A stretch of 64,000 bases of DNA, taken from the NCBI GenBank assembly GCA_036505735.1, contig DASXSZ010000203.1, forward strand, positions 1 to 64,000, given 5' to 3'. Numbering within the stretch: the first letter of the stretch is position 1; every line of letters begins with the position of its first letter. The notes below the pieces were generated by a model. It did not search any database and had not been told where the DNA came from. It saw only the letters and a list, made by a program, of their open reading frames with translations. Shown one piece after another: positions 25,184 through 33,138 of the stretch. The stretch is from DASUPK01 sp036505735. GTDB taxonomy: Bacteria > Actinomycetota > Thermoleophilia > Solirubrobacterales > 70-9. Position numbers and translations under genes: made by a program.

Positions 25184-25942
25184 TCACCAGCGGCGGAACC
25201 GCATCGCGGGCACCCGCCATATCGCCTCGGCGACGATCGCCTTGCTCATCTTGGATGTCCCGTCTCGCCGGTCCCTGAAGGTGATCGGGACCTCGACGAC
25301 CTTGAAGCCGGCCCGAATCGCCCGGTAGGTCGTCTCGACCTGGAACGCGTAGCCGCGCGCCTCGATGGTGTCGAGGTTGATCGTCTCCAGGACCTCGGGG
25401 CGGAAGCATTTGAACCCCCCGGTCAAATCCCTGATCGGCAGGCCGAGCGCGACCCGAGCGTAGGCGCTTCCGCCGCGGCTGATGAAGCGCCTTATCGCGC
25501 CCCAGTCGGTGACCCCGCCCCCGGGGACGTAGCGGGAGCCGATGGCGAGGTCGGCGGTCTCCGTCGCCTCGATCAGCCTCGGCAGGTACGCGGGGTCATG
25601 GGAGAAGTCGGCGTCCATCTCGACGATCCGCTCGGCGCCGGCGTCGAGGGCGACGTGGAACCCGGCCAGGTACGCGGGCCCCAGGCCCTGCTTCACCTGG
25701 CGATGGAGGACCGCGACCGATTCGTTGGACCCGGCCAGGCGGTCGGCGATCTCGCCCGTGCCATCGGGAGAGTTGTCGTCGACGATCAGGACGCGGCCTG
25801 GCTCCGGGATCCGCTCCAGGACCGCGCCGACAATCCGCTCGAGGTTCTCGGCCTCGTCGTAGGTCGGCAGGATCACCCAGGCGCCACCGGTGCGAGTCGC
25901 CTGCGGCGCGGTCGAGGCCGCGGGCTGTGGAATCTCGGCCAT
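25184..25942 (-). CDS. Polyprenol-phosphate mannosyltransferase-like glycosyltransferase (GT2, Dpm1/Ppm1 type)
   Basis: A 252-residue GT-A fold enzyme with no membrane helix. Nucleotide-sugar motifs are ILPTYDEAENL near residue 24, VDDNSPDGTG near 55 and MDADFSHDP near 108. The acceptor-side block GGVTDW, then TGGFKCFRPEVL and FRDRRDGTSKMS near 219, matches dolichol/polyprenol-phosphate mannose synthases. These load a sugar onto polyprenyl phosphate for GT-C enzymes on the outer face, such as those at 14876 and 42063. Sugar identity is inferred from family only. Confidence 0.85.
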   Translation of the reverse strand: MAEIPQPAASTAPQATRTGGAWVILPTYDEAENLERIVGAVLERIPEPGRVLIVDDNSPDGTGEIADRLAGSNESVAVLHRQVKQGLGPAYLAGFHVALDAGAERIVEMDADFSHDPAYLPRLIEATETADLAIGSRYVPGGGVTDWGAIRRFISRGGSAYARVALGLPIRDLTGGFKCFRPEVLETINLDTIEARGYAFQVETTYRAIRAGFKVVEVPITFRDRRDGTSKMSKAIVAEAIWRVPAMRFRRW

Positions 25943-25948
25943 TGACTA

Positions 25949-25954
25949 AGGCTA
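25949..25954 (-). promoter_or_regulatory. Leaderless-type -10 box TAGCCT for the Dpm1-like gene
   Basis: TAGCCT on the minus strand lies 6 bases before the ATG at 25942. There is no Shine-Dalgarno. Confidence 0.5.
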
Positions 25955-26007
25955 GTTAGCGCCACCGGATCCGGAGGGGCCGTCTCGGCCCCGCTTTGGC
26001 CGGGCAA

Positions 26008-26013
26008 TAGGTT
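26008..26013 (+). promoter_or_regulatory. Leaderless-type -10 box TAGGTT for polX
   Basis: TAGGTT lies 7 bases before the ATG at 26021. This favours that ATG over the TTG at 26012, which would sit inside the box. Confidence 0.5.
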
Positions 26014-26020
26014 GTCTGAT

Positions 26021-27757
26021 ATGCGCAACGCCGAGATAGCCGCGGCCCTGCGGGAGCTGGGCATCCTCTACGAGCTCGACGGAGCCGATCGCTTCCGCGT
26101 GCTCGCCTACAGGGAGGCGGCCCGGACGGTGGCACAGAGCCCGGTCTCGATCGAGCAGCTCGCGAAGGAGGGCCGGCTCACCGAGCTGCCGGCGATTGGC
26201 AAGACGCTCGCGGAGAAGATCGTGACCCTGATCGAGACCGGGAGCATCCCGTCGGCCGACAAGCTCAAGGCGAAATTCCCGGCGACGCTCGTCGAGGTGA
26301 CCCGCGTGCCCGGGCTGGGAGCGAAGACCGCCCGCCGGATCTATGACGAGATCGGCGTCGAGAACCTCATGGAGCTGAAGGAGGCCGCGGAACAAGGGCG
26401 GATCAGTGGGATCCGCGGCCTCGGCCCGAAGACGGAGGAGAACATCCTCGCCTCGCTGGAGGGGATCACCGAGGACGGCCTCGGCGAGCGCCTCCTCCTC
26501 TCCCAGGTCCTGCCGATCGCCGAGGAGATCCGCGGTGATCTGCTGGAGCTCGGGGTTGCGCACAGAATCGAGATCGCCGGCTCCGCGCGCCGCTGGACCG
26601 AGACCTGCAAGGACCTCGACCTGATCGCGACCACGGACGATCCGGCGGGCCTCGCGAGGGCTCTCTCCACCCACGACCTGTCGGCCGAGACCCGCCGCGG
26701 TGGCGACGCGGCGGCCAGCGTGCTCACCCACTCGGGCCTCAAGGTCGACCTCCGGATAGGGACCGAGGAGGAGTTCGGCGACCTGCTCCAGCACTTCACC
26801 GGTTCGGCGGCGCACAACGTGCAGCTGCGGGAGCGGGCGCTTGCGCGCGGCTTCTCGGTGAGCGAGTACGGGGTCGCGGAGGCGGAGGGCAAGCGAGTCC
26901 ACAAGTTCGCCGACGAGGCAGGCGTCTACGAGCTGCTCGGCCTCCCCTATATCGAGCCGGAGCTCCGGGAGGGCCGCGGCGAGATCGAGGCCGGGGACAC
27001 CGGGGAGCTCCCCGACCTGGTGACCATCGACGACATCCGCGGGGACCTCCACTGCCACACCACCCTCTCGGACGGCCGCAACTCGCTCGAGGAGATGGCG
27101 GAGGCTGCGCGACGCCGCGGATACGCGTACCTCGCGATCACCGACCACTCCGCGAGCCACGGCTTCGGCAACGACGTCAGCGCCAAGCAGCTGGCGAAGA
27201 GGATCGAGGAGGTCCGAGCCTGGAACGAGATCGCTCCGCGCGGCTTCCGGCTGCTGGCGGGATCCGAGGTGAACATCGGCAACGACGGCTCACCGGATTA
27301 CCCGGACGAGCTGCTCGCCGAGCTCGACTGGGTGATCGGCAGCGTCCACACGTCCTTCAACATCTCCGAGAAGGCGATGACCGACCGTGTGATCGAGGCG
27401 ATGCAGCATCCGCTGATCGACTGCATCGGTCACCTCACCGGTCGCCTGCTCTTGCGGCGCGAGCCGTACGGAGTCGACATCGAGCGGATCGCGGAGGCCG
27501 CGGCGCGGACGGGGACGATGATGGAGATCAACGGCAACCCCAATCGGCGCGACCTGAACGAGGGTCACGCCAAGCTGGCCGCGGAGGCGGGCGTGCGGAT
27601 CGTCTGCAACACGGACGCCCATGGCACGGAGACGCTGGCGAACATCCAATACTCCGTCGCGACTGCGCGCCGGGCCTGGCTGAGCGCGAAGCAGATCGCC
27701 AACACCCGGACGTGGCGCTCTTTCGCCCCGCTGCGGAAGCGGGCGAGACAAGGCTGA
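26021..27757 (+). CDS. polX: DNA polymerase X with PHP exonuclease domain
   Basis: A 578-residue bacterial PolX for gap filling in DNA repair. Order of domains: an N-terminal 8-kDa-like helical region, helix-hairpin-helix motifs (LPAIGKTLAEKI near 61 and VPGLGAKTARRI near 97), and the nucleotidyl-transferase palm with the metal aspartates in KDLDLI near 198-200 and VDLRIG near 241. A C-terminal PHP domain begins RGDLHCHTTLSDG near 341 and contains ITDHSASHG and NTDAHG; it carries 3'-5' exonuclease and AP-endonuclease-type activity in relatives. All key residues are present. Confidence 0.92.
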   Translation: MRNAEIAAALRELGILYELDGADRFRVLAYREAARTVAQSPVSIEQLAKEGRLTELPAIGKTLAEKIVTLIETGSIPSADKLKAKFPATLVEVTRVPGLGAKTARRIYDEIGVENLMELKEAAEQGRISGIRGLGPKTEENILASLEGITEDGLGERLLLSQVLPIAEEIRGDLLELGVAHRIEIAGSARRWTETCKDLDLIATTDDPAGLARALSTHDLSAETRRGGDAAASVLTHSGLKVDLRIGTEEEFGDLLQHFTGSAAHNVQLRERALARGFSVSEYGVAEAEGKRVHKFADEAGVYELLGLPYIEPELREGRGEIEAGDTGELPDLVTIDDIRGDLHCHTTLSDGRNSLEEMAEAARRRGYAYLAITDHSASHGFGNDVSAKQLAKRIEEVRAWNEIAPRGFRLLAGSEVNIGNDGSPDYPDELLAELDWVIGSVHTSFNISEKAMTDRVIEAMQHPLIDCIGHLTGRLLLRREPYGVDIERIAEAAARTGTMMEINGNPNRRDLNEGHAKLAAEAGVRIVCNTDAHGTETLANIQYSVATARRAWLSAKQIANTRTWRSFAPLRKRARQG

Positions 27758-27758
27758 C

Positions 27759-28397
27759 TTAGACCAGGGGCTTCGGCAGCTTCGAGCTGCCGGGAGGGCG
27801 CAGGCCGTCGATGATGATCTCGACCAGCCGGGGCCAGCGTCCGGTGGCGGGCCCCATCTCCGACGGCGTGATGCGCCCGAGGCCGCAGGCAATCATCGGG
27901 ATGTCCTCCCACTCGAGGTCCTTGCGCAGCCGGCCGGAACGCTGGGCCCTGTCGACGAGCTGGTCGCAGAGCTCGGGGAGGCCGACCGTCAAGGCCGAGT
28001 CGTTCATGACCTCGGGACGGGAGCCCATCACCTCGCAGAGGCCGCGGTCATCGGCCTGGATCTGCGCGGAGAAGCGGATGAAGTCACAGAGGCCCTCCCA
28101 TGGATCCTCTGCCGCGATCCCCTCGCGCGCCTTCTCGGCGAGGCGCTCGAAGCGCTCGGCGGCGAGGGCCGCGATCAGGTCTTGCTTGGTCGGGAAGTGG
28201 CGGTAGACCGTTCCCACCCCGACCTTCGCGACCTTGGCGACGTCGGGCATCTGCGCGTCGAGGCCCTCATCCGCGAAGAGCTTCTTCGCCGCAGCGATCA
28301 CCGCCTCGCGGTTGCGGCGGGCGTCCGCCCGCTGCACCCTCTCGACGACGGCAGTCTTGCCCGCTGGCCTGGGCTTTGTCTCTGTGACGGGGGTCAT
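27759..28397 (-). CDS. TetR family repressor of the adjacent MFS gene
   Basis: A 212-residue TetR protein. The DNA-binding domain has NREAVIAAAKKLFADEGLDA, then a helix-turn-helix VAKVAKVGVGTVYRHFPTKQDLIAAL near residues 55-80. The rest is the helical ligand-binding domain. I chose the ATG at 28397. A TTG 19 codons upstream lacks family support. It is divergent from a DHA2-type efflux gene, and the 208-base gap holds two matching palindromes, so it is very likely the local repressor. Confidence 0.83.
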   Translation of the reverse strand: MTPVTETKPRPAGKTAVVERVQRADARRNREAVIAAAKKLFADEGLDAQMPDVAKVAKVGVGTVYRHFPTKQDLIAALAAERFERLAEKAREGIAAEDPWEGLCDFIRFSAQIQADDRGLCEVMGSRPEVMNDSALTVGLPELCDQLVDRAQRSGRLRKDLEWEDIPMIACGLGRITPSEMGPATGRWPRLVEIIIDGLRPPGSSKLPKPLV

Positions 28398-28448
28398 TTG
28401 GTCTCGCTCCGCTCGCTGCGATTCTCTCGGAGAGTCCCGATGCTCTGA

Positions 28449-28477
28449 TTGCAAACGGAACTCGGATTCCGTATAGT
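28449..28477 (+). promoter_or_regulatory. Promoter of the MFS efflux gene
   Basis: -35 box TTGCAA (28449-28454), a 17-base spacer, and -10 box TATAGT (28472-28477). This is the clearest two-box promoter in the window. The spacer is almost entirely occupied by operator 1. The predicted start near 28484 leaves a leader of about 120 bases with GAAAAGGAAAGGAG-type ribosome-binding sequence near its end. Confidence 0.7.
28456..28471. promoter_or_regulatory. TetR operator 1, CGGAACTCGGATTCCG
   Basis: An inverted repeat with arms CGGAA and TTCCG. It lies between the -35 and -10 boxes of the MFS promoter, so a bound repressor would block RNA polymerase directly. Confidence 0.7.
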
Positions 28478-28489
28478 TCTAAGCGAAAC

Positions 28490-28505
28490 CGGAACTCAGG
28501 TTCCG
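28490..28505. promoter_or_regulatory. TetR operator 2, CGGAACTCAGGTTCCG
   Basis: A perfect inverted repeat with six-base arms, sharing 14 of 16 bases with operator 1. The centres are 34 base pairs apart, about three helical turns. It lies just after the predicted transcription start. Confidence 0.7.
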
Positions 28506-28605
28506 AATAGAGCATATCGGACCTGTCTATTTCGGCAAGTCCCGTTCGTCGTCAGAGTAGGAACCGGCGAGAAGGAGCCGGGAGAAAAGGAAAGGAGCAA
28601 GGGGG

Positions 28606-30066
28606 ATGACAACAGCACAGGAATATCTGGAACGTCGTTGGACAGCTTTGATCCTGCTCTGCGTCTCGCAGTTCGTTGTCGTCCTCGACGCATCGATCGT
28701 CAACGTCGCGCTGCCGAGCATCGGCAAGGGCCTGGACTTCTCGGAGGAGAATCTTCCGTGGGTCGTCAACGCGTACGTGATCGCCTTCGGCGGCTTCCTC
28801 CTCCTCGGCGGACGGGCGGCGGACCTTCTCGGCCGGCGTCGGGTCTTCATGGCCGGTCTGATGGTCGTCGCGGTCGCGTCGCTCTTGGCCGGCTTCGCCG
28901 GCAACCAAGGCCAGCTGATCGCCGCCCGCGCCGCACAGGGTCTGGGCGCCGCGATCATCTCGCCGCCGGCACTCTCGATCGTCACCTCTCTCTTCGAGGA
29001 CGGGGCCGAGCGCAACAAGGCCCTGGGAGCCTGGGGCGCCGTGGCGGGCTCGGCCGGAGCGGCCGGCGTGCTGCTGGGCGGCATCCTCACGGACGGCCTC
29101 GGCTGGGAGTGGGTGCTGTGGGTGAATGTGCCGGTCGCGCTGATCGCCCTGGCGTTCACTCCGGGTCTGATCCCGGAGAGCCGCTCCGAGTCGGCGACGC
29201 GTCACTTCGACGCCGCCGGCGCGGTCAGCATCACGGCCGGCCTCTCGGTTCTGGCTTACGCGCTGCTCGACGCGAGCAACTCCGGCTGGGGCTCCACCAA
29301 GATCGTCGGTCTGCTGGCGCTCTCGGTCGCCCTGATCGGAGCGTTCGTCGCGATCGAGCTCCGCTCCAAGGCGCCGTTGGTCCCCTTCCGCATCTTCCGC
29401 CTGAGGACGCTGACGGGCGCCAACACGGTCGGCGTCCTGCTCGGCGCCTCCCTGTTCTCGATGTTCTTCTTCATCTCGCTCTACATGCAGCAGGTGCTCG
29501 GCTACAGCCCGATCCACGCGGGGCTCTCCTACCTGCCCCTCGCCGTGACGATCATCGTCGCGGCCGGCCTTGGCGGTCAGCTCGTCACCCGGTTCGGCTT
29601 CAAGCCGATCCTGGCGACGGGGATGCTGTTCGTATCCGGCGGCCTGATCTGGTTCAGCCAGGTCTCCCTCGGGGGCGGTTTCCTCACTGACATCCTCGGG
29701 CCGTCGCTGCTCGCGGCAATCGGTCTCGGGTTCGGATTCGTCACCTCGACGATCGCCGCCGTCTCCGGAGTTGAGCAGAGGGAACAGGGTCTGGCGAGCG
29801 GGCTGATCAACACCTCGCAGCAGATCGGAGGTGCGCTCGGGCTCGCCGTGCTCTCGACCATCGCAACCACGCGGACCGACGACGTGATGGCGACTGGCCA
29901 CTCAACCCTGCCGAACGCGCTCACCGAGGGATTCCAGAGCGCGTTCCTGGGCGGCGCCGTGATTGCGCTGCTGGGATTCGTGGCGACGCTGGTCCTGATC
30001 CGGAGCCGCGACAGCAAGGCGCACGTCGAGATGGCGAAGGCCGAGGCGGCACCAGCGAGCGCCTAG
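28606..30066 (+). CDS. MFS drug:H+ antiporter, DHA2 (14-helix, EmrB/QacA-like) family
   Basis: A 486-residue transporter with 14 predicted helices. Characteristic segments are LDASIVNVALPSIGKGL near residue 27, the loop 2-3 motif GGRAADLLGRRRVF near 69, and the antiporter motif C region GSAGAAGVLLGGILTDGLGW near 148. It exports hydrophobic or cationic drugs using the proton gradient. Strong Shine-Dalgarno (AAGGAG and GGGGG) before the ATG. Regulated by the divergent TetR protein through two palindromes. Confidence 0.88.
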   Translation: MTTAQEYLERRWTALILLCVSQFVVVLDASIVNVALPSIGKGLDFSEENLPWVVNAYVIAFGGFLLLGGRAADLLGRRRVFMAGLMVVAVASLLAGFAGNQGQLIAARAAQGLGAAIISPPALSIVTSLFEDGAERNKALGAWGAVAGSAGAAGVLLGGILTDGLGWEWVLWVNVPVALIALAFTPGLIPESRSESATRHFDAAGAVSITAGLSVLAYALLDASNSGWGSTKIVGLLALSVALIGAFVAIELRSKAPLVPFRIFRLRTLTGANTVGVLLGASLFSMFFFISLYMQQVLGYSPIHAGLSYLPLAVTIIVAAGLGGQLVTRFGFKPILATGMLFVSGGLIWFSQVSLGGGFLTDILGPSLLAAIGLGFGFVTSTIAAVSGVEQREQGLASGLINTSQQIGGALGLAVLSTIATTRTDDVMATGHSTLPNALTEGFQSAFLGGAVIALLGFVATLVLIRSRDSKAHVEMAKAEAAPASA

Positions 30067-30070
30067 GTAT

Positions 30071-30616
30071 TCATGCCGGGGCCGTCGGCGGGGGCGGATG
30101 CCCCGGCGGCGGGCGGTCCCGGCGAAGGCCCGGCGTGCGAATCAACTTGACGGGCTGTAGCGCCGAGCCCGGCTCGACGTAGAAGCGGACGCCGTCCCTC
30201 TCCTCGATTGCGGCCACCGCTCCATCCCGGGCGCGCAGCGTCAGCGCCGAGCCAAGGGCGAAGCCGGCGCCGATCGCGGCCACCCCGGGGAACAGGAACC
30301 CGAGGCCGCCGGCGATGACAGCGAAGGCGGCGAGCGGCCAGAGACGGGCGAGCGCGGCCCGGGTCGGGTTGCCGAGCGTGGGCAGGGCCGTCGCCATCCG
30401 GGCTTCCGCCAGCGCGGGCCGCATCGCCTCGGCGGCGCGTGCCGGACGCCCGAGGATGATCCCGCCGACCAGGGAGAGCGTCCACCAGAAGGCGGCGACA
30501 TACAGCGTCAGCGTGTCGTCGGCCCCGGTCGCGGAGATCACCGTCACGGCGGCGAGGACGGTGGCCGCGCCCGCGGCGAGCAGCACGGTCATCCTCAGCA
30601 GGTCGCAGAACGCCAT
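30071..30616 (-). CDS. Membrane protein of unknown function
   Basis: A 181-residue protein with four predicted membrane helices, near residues 8-28, 38-58, 92-110 and 112-130. Then comes a short soluble domain EERDGVRFYVEPGSALQPVKLIRTPGL and a proline-rich tail. No family of known function is recognised. It follows the trehalose-phosphatase gene by 11 bases on the same strand and probably shares its transcript. Convergent with the MFS gene, from which it is separated by 4 bases. Confidence 0.55.
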   Translation of the reverse strand: MAFCDLLRMTVLLAAGAATVLAAVTVISATGADDTLTLYVAAFWWTLSLVGGIILGRPARAAEAMRPALAEARMATALPTLGNPTRAALARLWPLAAFAVIAGGLGFLFPGVAAIGAGFALGSALTLRARDGAVAAIEERDGVRFYVEPGSALQPVKLIRTPGLRRDRPPPGHPPPPTAPA

Positions 30617-30627
30617 TGGCGGCGACC

Positions 30628-31431
30628 CTATTCGGCCAGCGCTTCGAGCACGCGCACGAAGCCCTCAGGCCCGGCCACGGTCAGATCGGCCTCCCGCGAT
30701 ACCTCCGGCGGGGATTCGTCCGACGCCACCGCGATGCACGCTGCAGCCCTCAGTGCGCTGTCCTCCAGCAGCGTTCGCAGTGCTGTGAATGCGTCGACGT
30801 CGGTGCGATCGTCGCCGGCGTAGAGCGCGAAGTCGACCGGGCGCACTGGGATCAGCGCCGCCACCGCGATGCCCTTGTTGACCGCGACGTTGGGACGGAT
30901 CTCGAGCACCTTTCGCCCCCGGTGCGGGATGAGCCCCTGCCATTCGGCCTCGCTGGCGATCTCATGAGCGAGGGACTCGGCCGCCCCCTCGTTGGGCGAG
31001 CCGCGCCAGTGCAGGGCGACGATCGCTCCCTTGTCCTCGATCCTGATCCCGGCGCGCTGGAGCTCGGCTCGGTCAAGGGACTCCACGAACCGGGGGGCGT
31101 CCGCCTCGTGGCCATTGAGGGACGGATCTGCCCTCACCTCGTCCTCCCCCGGCAGGAGCAGCTCAAAGCCGTGATTCCCCGAGTAGGCGAGCTGGTCGAG
31201 ACCAACAACTCGTTTCGCATCCAGCGCCCGGCGCCCGCTCAGGCAGCCGACGAGCGCGTAGCGCTCGGCGAGCGAGCGCAGCAGGTCCCGGGTTCTCTCG
31301 GGCACTGCCGCGTCCCCCGGCTCGAGGACGATCGGGGCGATCGTGCCGTCGACGTCGGTGAGGATCGCGGAGCGCCCCGGGTTCTCCCGAAGCGGCGCGA
31401 TCAGCTGCCCGAGGCCGCTTTCACCTGCCAT
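30628..31431 (-). CDS. otsB: Trehalose-6-phosphate phosphatase
   Basis: A 267-residue HAD phosphatase. Motif I reads LTDVDGTIAPI near residue 26 with both aspartates. The cap has GNHGFELLLPG near 84 and the Lys-containing NKGIAV near 187. Motif IV is YAGDDRTDVDAF near 208. This combination is typical of OtsB, which removes phosphate from trehalose-6-phosphate. The synthase OtsA is not in the window. I chose the ATG at 31431. An ATG 8 codons upstream would overlap the divergent gene's start region. Confidence 0.85.
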   Translation of the reverse strand: MAGESGLGQLIAPLRENPGRSAILTDVDGTIAPIVLEPGDAAVPERTRDLLRSLAERYALVGCLSGRRALDAKRVVGLDQLAYSGNHGFELLLPGEDEVRADPSLNGHEADAPRFVESLDRAELQRAGIRIEDKGAIVALHWRGSPNEGAAESLAHEIASEAEWQGLIPHRGRKVLEIRPNVAVNKGIAVAALIPVRPVDFALYAGDDRTDVDAFTALRTLLEDSALRAAACIAVASDESPPEVSREADLTVAGPEGFVRVLEALAE

Positions 31432-31439
31432 CAGCCCTC

Positions 31440-31445
31440 TAGTAT
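31440..31445 (+). promoter_or_regulatory. Leaderless-type -10 box TAGTAT for the first TSUP gene
   Basis: TAGTAT lies 8 bases before the ATG at 31454, with no ribosome-binding site between them. It sits between two divergent starts only 22 bases apart. Confidence 0.45.
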
Positions 31446-31453
31446 CGCCCGCC

Positions 31454-31810
31454 ATGCCGCGGACCTTGAAGCTGGCGGTGATCGGGACGGCTGCCGGTGC
31501 TTTCAGCGGCCTGCTCGGCGTGGGAGGCGGCAGCGTGATGGTTCCCCTGCTGATCGTCTGGCTCGGCTACGGCGAGCGGGAGGCGACCGGGACGAGCATG
31601 ATGGCGATCGTCGTGATCGCCGCGCTCGCGGTCACCCTGCAGGGGATCTACGGCAACGTCGACCCGTCGAATGCGGCGGTGGTGGGGATTCCGGCGATCG
31701 CGGGAGCGATAGCGGGGACCGCCGTGCAGCAGCGCGTGCCCGAGCGCGCGATCTCCCTGCTCTTCGCCGTGCTGCTCATCGTGATCGCCGCGGAGCTGAT
31801 CGTGCCGTGA
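31454..31810 (+). CDS. Half-size TSUP (TauE/SafE) transporter, first subunit
   Basis: A 118-residue membrane protein with about four helices. It opens with the TSUP repeat signature SGLLGVGGGSVMVPLL near residues 19-34. Full-length TauE/SafE exporters of about 250 residues contain this repeat twice; here each half is a separate gene. The stop overlaps the GTG of the second half (GTGA), so synthesis of both is coupled. Family members export sulfite, sulfoacetate or other sulfur or organic anions. The substrate here is unknown. Confidence 0.8.
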   Translation: MPRTLKLAVIGTAAGAFSGLLGVGGGSVMVPLLIVWLGYGEREATGTSMMAIVVIAALAVTLQGIYGNVDPSNAAVVGIPAIAGAIAGTAVQQRVPERAISLLFAVLLIVIAAELIVP

Positions 31811-32214
31811 GCTCGATCGCCGCGGCACTGATGGGATTCGCCGGTGGGATGGTCGGCGGGCTGCTGGGAGTCGGCGGCGGCATCCTCTTCGTCCCCGCCC
31901 TGGTGATCTTCCTCGACGAGAGCCAGGTGAGGGCCGAGGCGACCTCGCTGCTCGCGATCGTCCCGGTGGCGATCGTGGCCGTCTGGCGGCAGCTCGGCTA
32001 CGGCAACGTCCGGGTCAGGGAAGGCTTGGTGATCGGGGCGCTCTCGCCGCTCGGCGTCGGCATCGGAGTGGTTGTCGCCAACGCCGTTTCGCAGCGAGCG
32101 CTCGAGCTGATCTTCGCCGGGCTCGCGCTGGTGATCGCCTTGCAGCTCGTGATCCGCGCGCTGCGGCCGCCCGATCGACCAGCCGCTAGAGCCCGTGCTC
32201 GAGCGCGCCCTTGA
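31807..32214 (+). CDS. Half-size TSUP (TauE/SafE) transporter, second subunit
   Basis: A 135-residue partner of the preceding protein, with about four helices and its own GGLLGVGGGILFVPAL signature near residues 17-32. The two proteins together contain the two repeats of one normal TSUP transporter. The C-terminal tail (PAARARARARP) is read through the end of the convergent yhaM gene (29-base overlap) and is not conserved-looking, so the functional protein probably ends near ALRPPD. Confidence 0.78.
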   Translation: MSSIAAALMGFAGGMVGGLLGVGGGILFVPALVIFLDESQVRAEATSLLAIVPVAIVAVWRQLGYGNVRVREGLVIGALSPLGVGIGVVVANAVSQRALELIFAGLALVIALQLVIRALRPPDRPAARARARARP

Positions 32215-33067
32215 CGCCGGCGTCCAGCGCGTTGAGCCGGTGGAGGGCGAGAGCTTCGGGGACGGCGAAGCCCCGGCCGCCGGGGCGATTCGCGTCGGCC
32301 CCGTGGTGTGAGAGCACGCAATGCAGCAGACCTGCCCGCCGCTGCGGCGCGAGGCCGCCGGCGGCCGAGCCCACGATCTCCGCGCCGAGAGCGAGATGGC
32401 CGATCAGCCTCCCCTCATCGGTGACGCCGAACTCCGCCCCGTAGCTGAACTCGCGCACCTTGCCGACGTCGTGCAGGAGGGCTGCGGCCATCAGCAGGTC
32501 GGAGTCGAGCCGGGGATGCAGCTGGCAGACCTCGCCCACCAGGGTCCCGACGGCAACGGTGTGCTCGAGCAGCCCGCCAACGTAGGCGTGGTGCCCGGCC
32601 CGTGTGCAGGGGGCGCGGCGGAACTCGGCGGCCACCGGGTCTGTGAACAGCACACGGCCGACGACCTCGCGAAGCGGCGCGTCATGGACCTCCCGGGTGA
32701 GGTGCTCCAGGAACCCCTCGAGCTCCTCGGCGTCCCGGTAGGCGGTGGGGAGGAACTTCGCCGGGTCGAGCTCGCCGTCGCCGACCGCCTGGATGTCCGC
32801 CACCTCGACGACGAGCTCGCCCCGGAACCGCTCGACCTTGCCTGAGACCCGGATCGCCTCGCCTCGCTCGAAGCGCGCAGCCAGCCGGTCGACGTCCCGG
32901 AAGGCGCGTGCGGGGATCGAGCCGCTGCGGTCCCGTAGCTCGAGGGAGAGATAGATCGACCCGTTGCGCGCTGAGAGCCGGTCCTTGCGGACGCAGGCGT
33001 AGATCCCCTGGAATCGCTGGCCGGGCCCGAGCTCGGCGATCGACGGGGCCGCGACGGTGCCTTCCAT
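32186..33067 (-). CDS. YhaM-type 3'-5' exoribonuclease (OB fold plus HD domain)
   Basis: A 293-residue protein. An N-terminal OB-fold nucleic-acid-binding domain runs from about residue 10 to 100 (strands FQGIYACVRKDRLS, GSIYLSLELRDRSG, IRVSGKVERFRGELVVEV). The HD phosphohydrolase domain follows: HHAYVGGLLEHTVAVG near 168, AAALLHDVGKVREF near 200 with the HD pair, and LHCVLSHHG near 248. This order is that of YhaM and CBF1-like exonucleases. A GAGACT box 6 bases before the ATG is a weaker leaderless-type promoter. Confidence 0.8.
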   Translation of the reverse strand: MEGTVAAPSIAELGPGQRFQGIYACVRKDRLSARNGSIYLSLELRDRSGSIPARAFRDVDRLAARFERGEAIRVSGKVERFRGELVVEVADIQAVGDGELDPAKFLPTAYRDAEELEGFLEHLTREVHDAPLREVVGRVLFTDPVAAEFRRAPCTRAGHHAYVGGLLEHTVAVGTLVGEVCQLHPRLDSDLLMAAALLHDVGKVREFSYGAEFGVTDEGRLIGHLALGAEIVGSAAGGLAPQRRAGLLHCVLSHHGADANRPGGRGFAVPEALALHRLNALDAGVKGALEHGL

Positions 33068-33126
33068 GCACGCAGTCTCCAAAGTCGACCGGACAGCGAG
33101 TGGGGTACCTGATCTGCCCGAGTCGC

Positions 33127-33132
33127 TAGTCT
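33127..33132 (+). promoter_or_regulatory. Leaderless-type -10 box TAGTCT for the PAC2 gene
   Basis: TAGTCT lies 6 bases before the ATG at 33139. There is no Shine-Dalgarno. Confidence 0.5.
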
Positions 33133-33138
33133 CGAACG

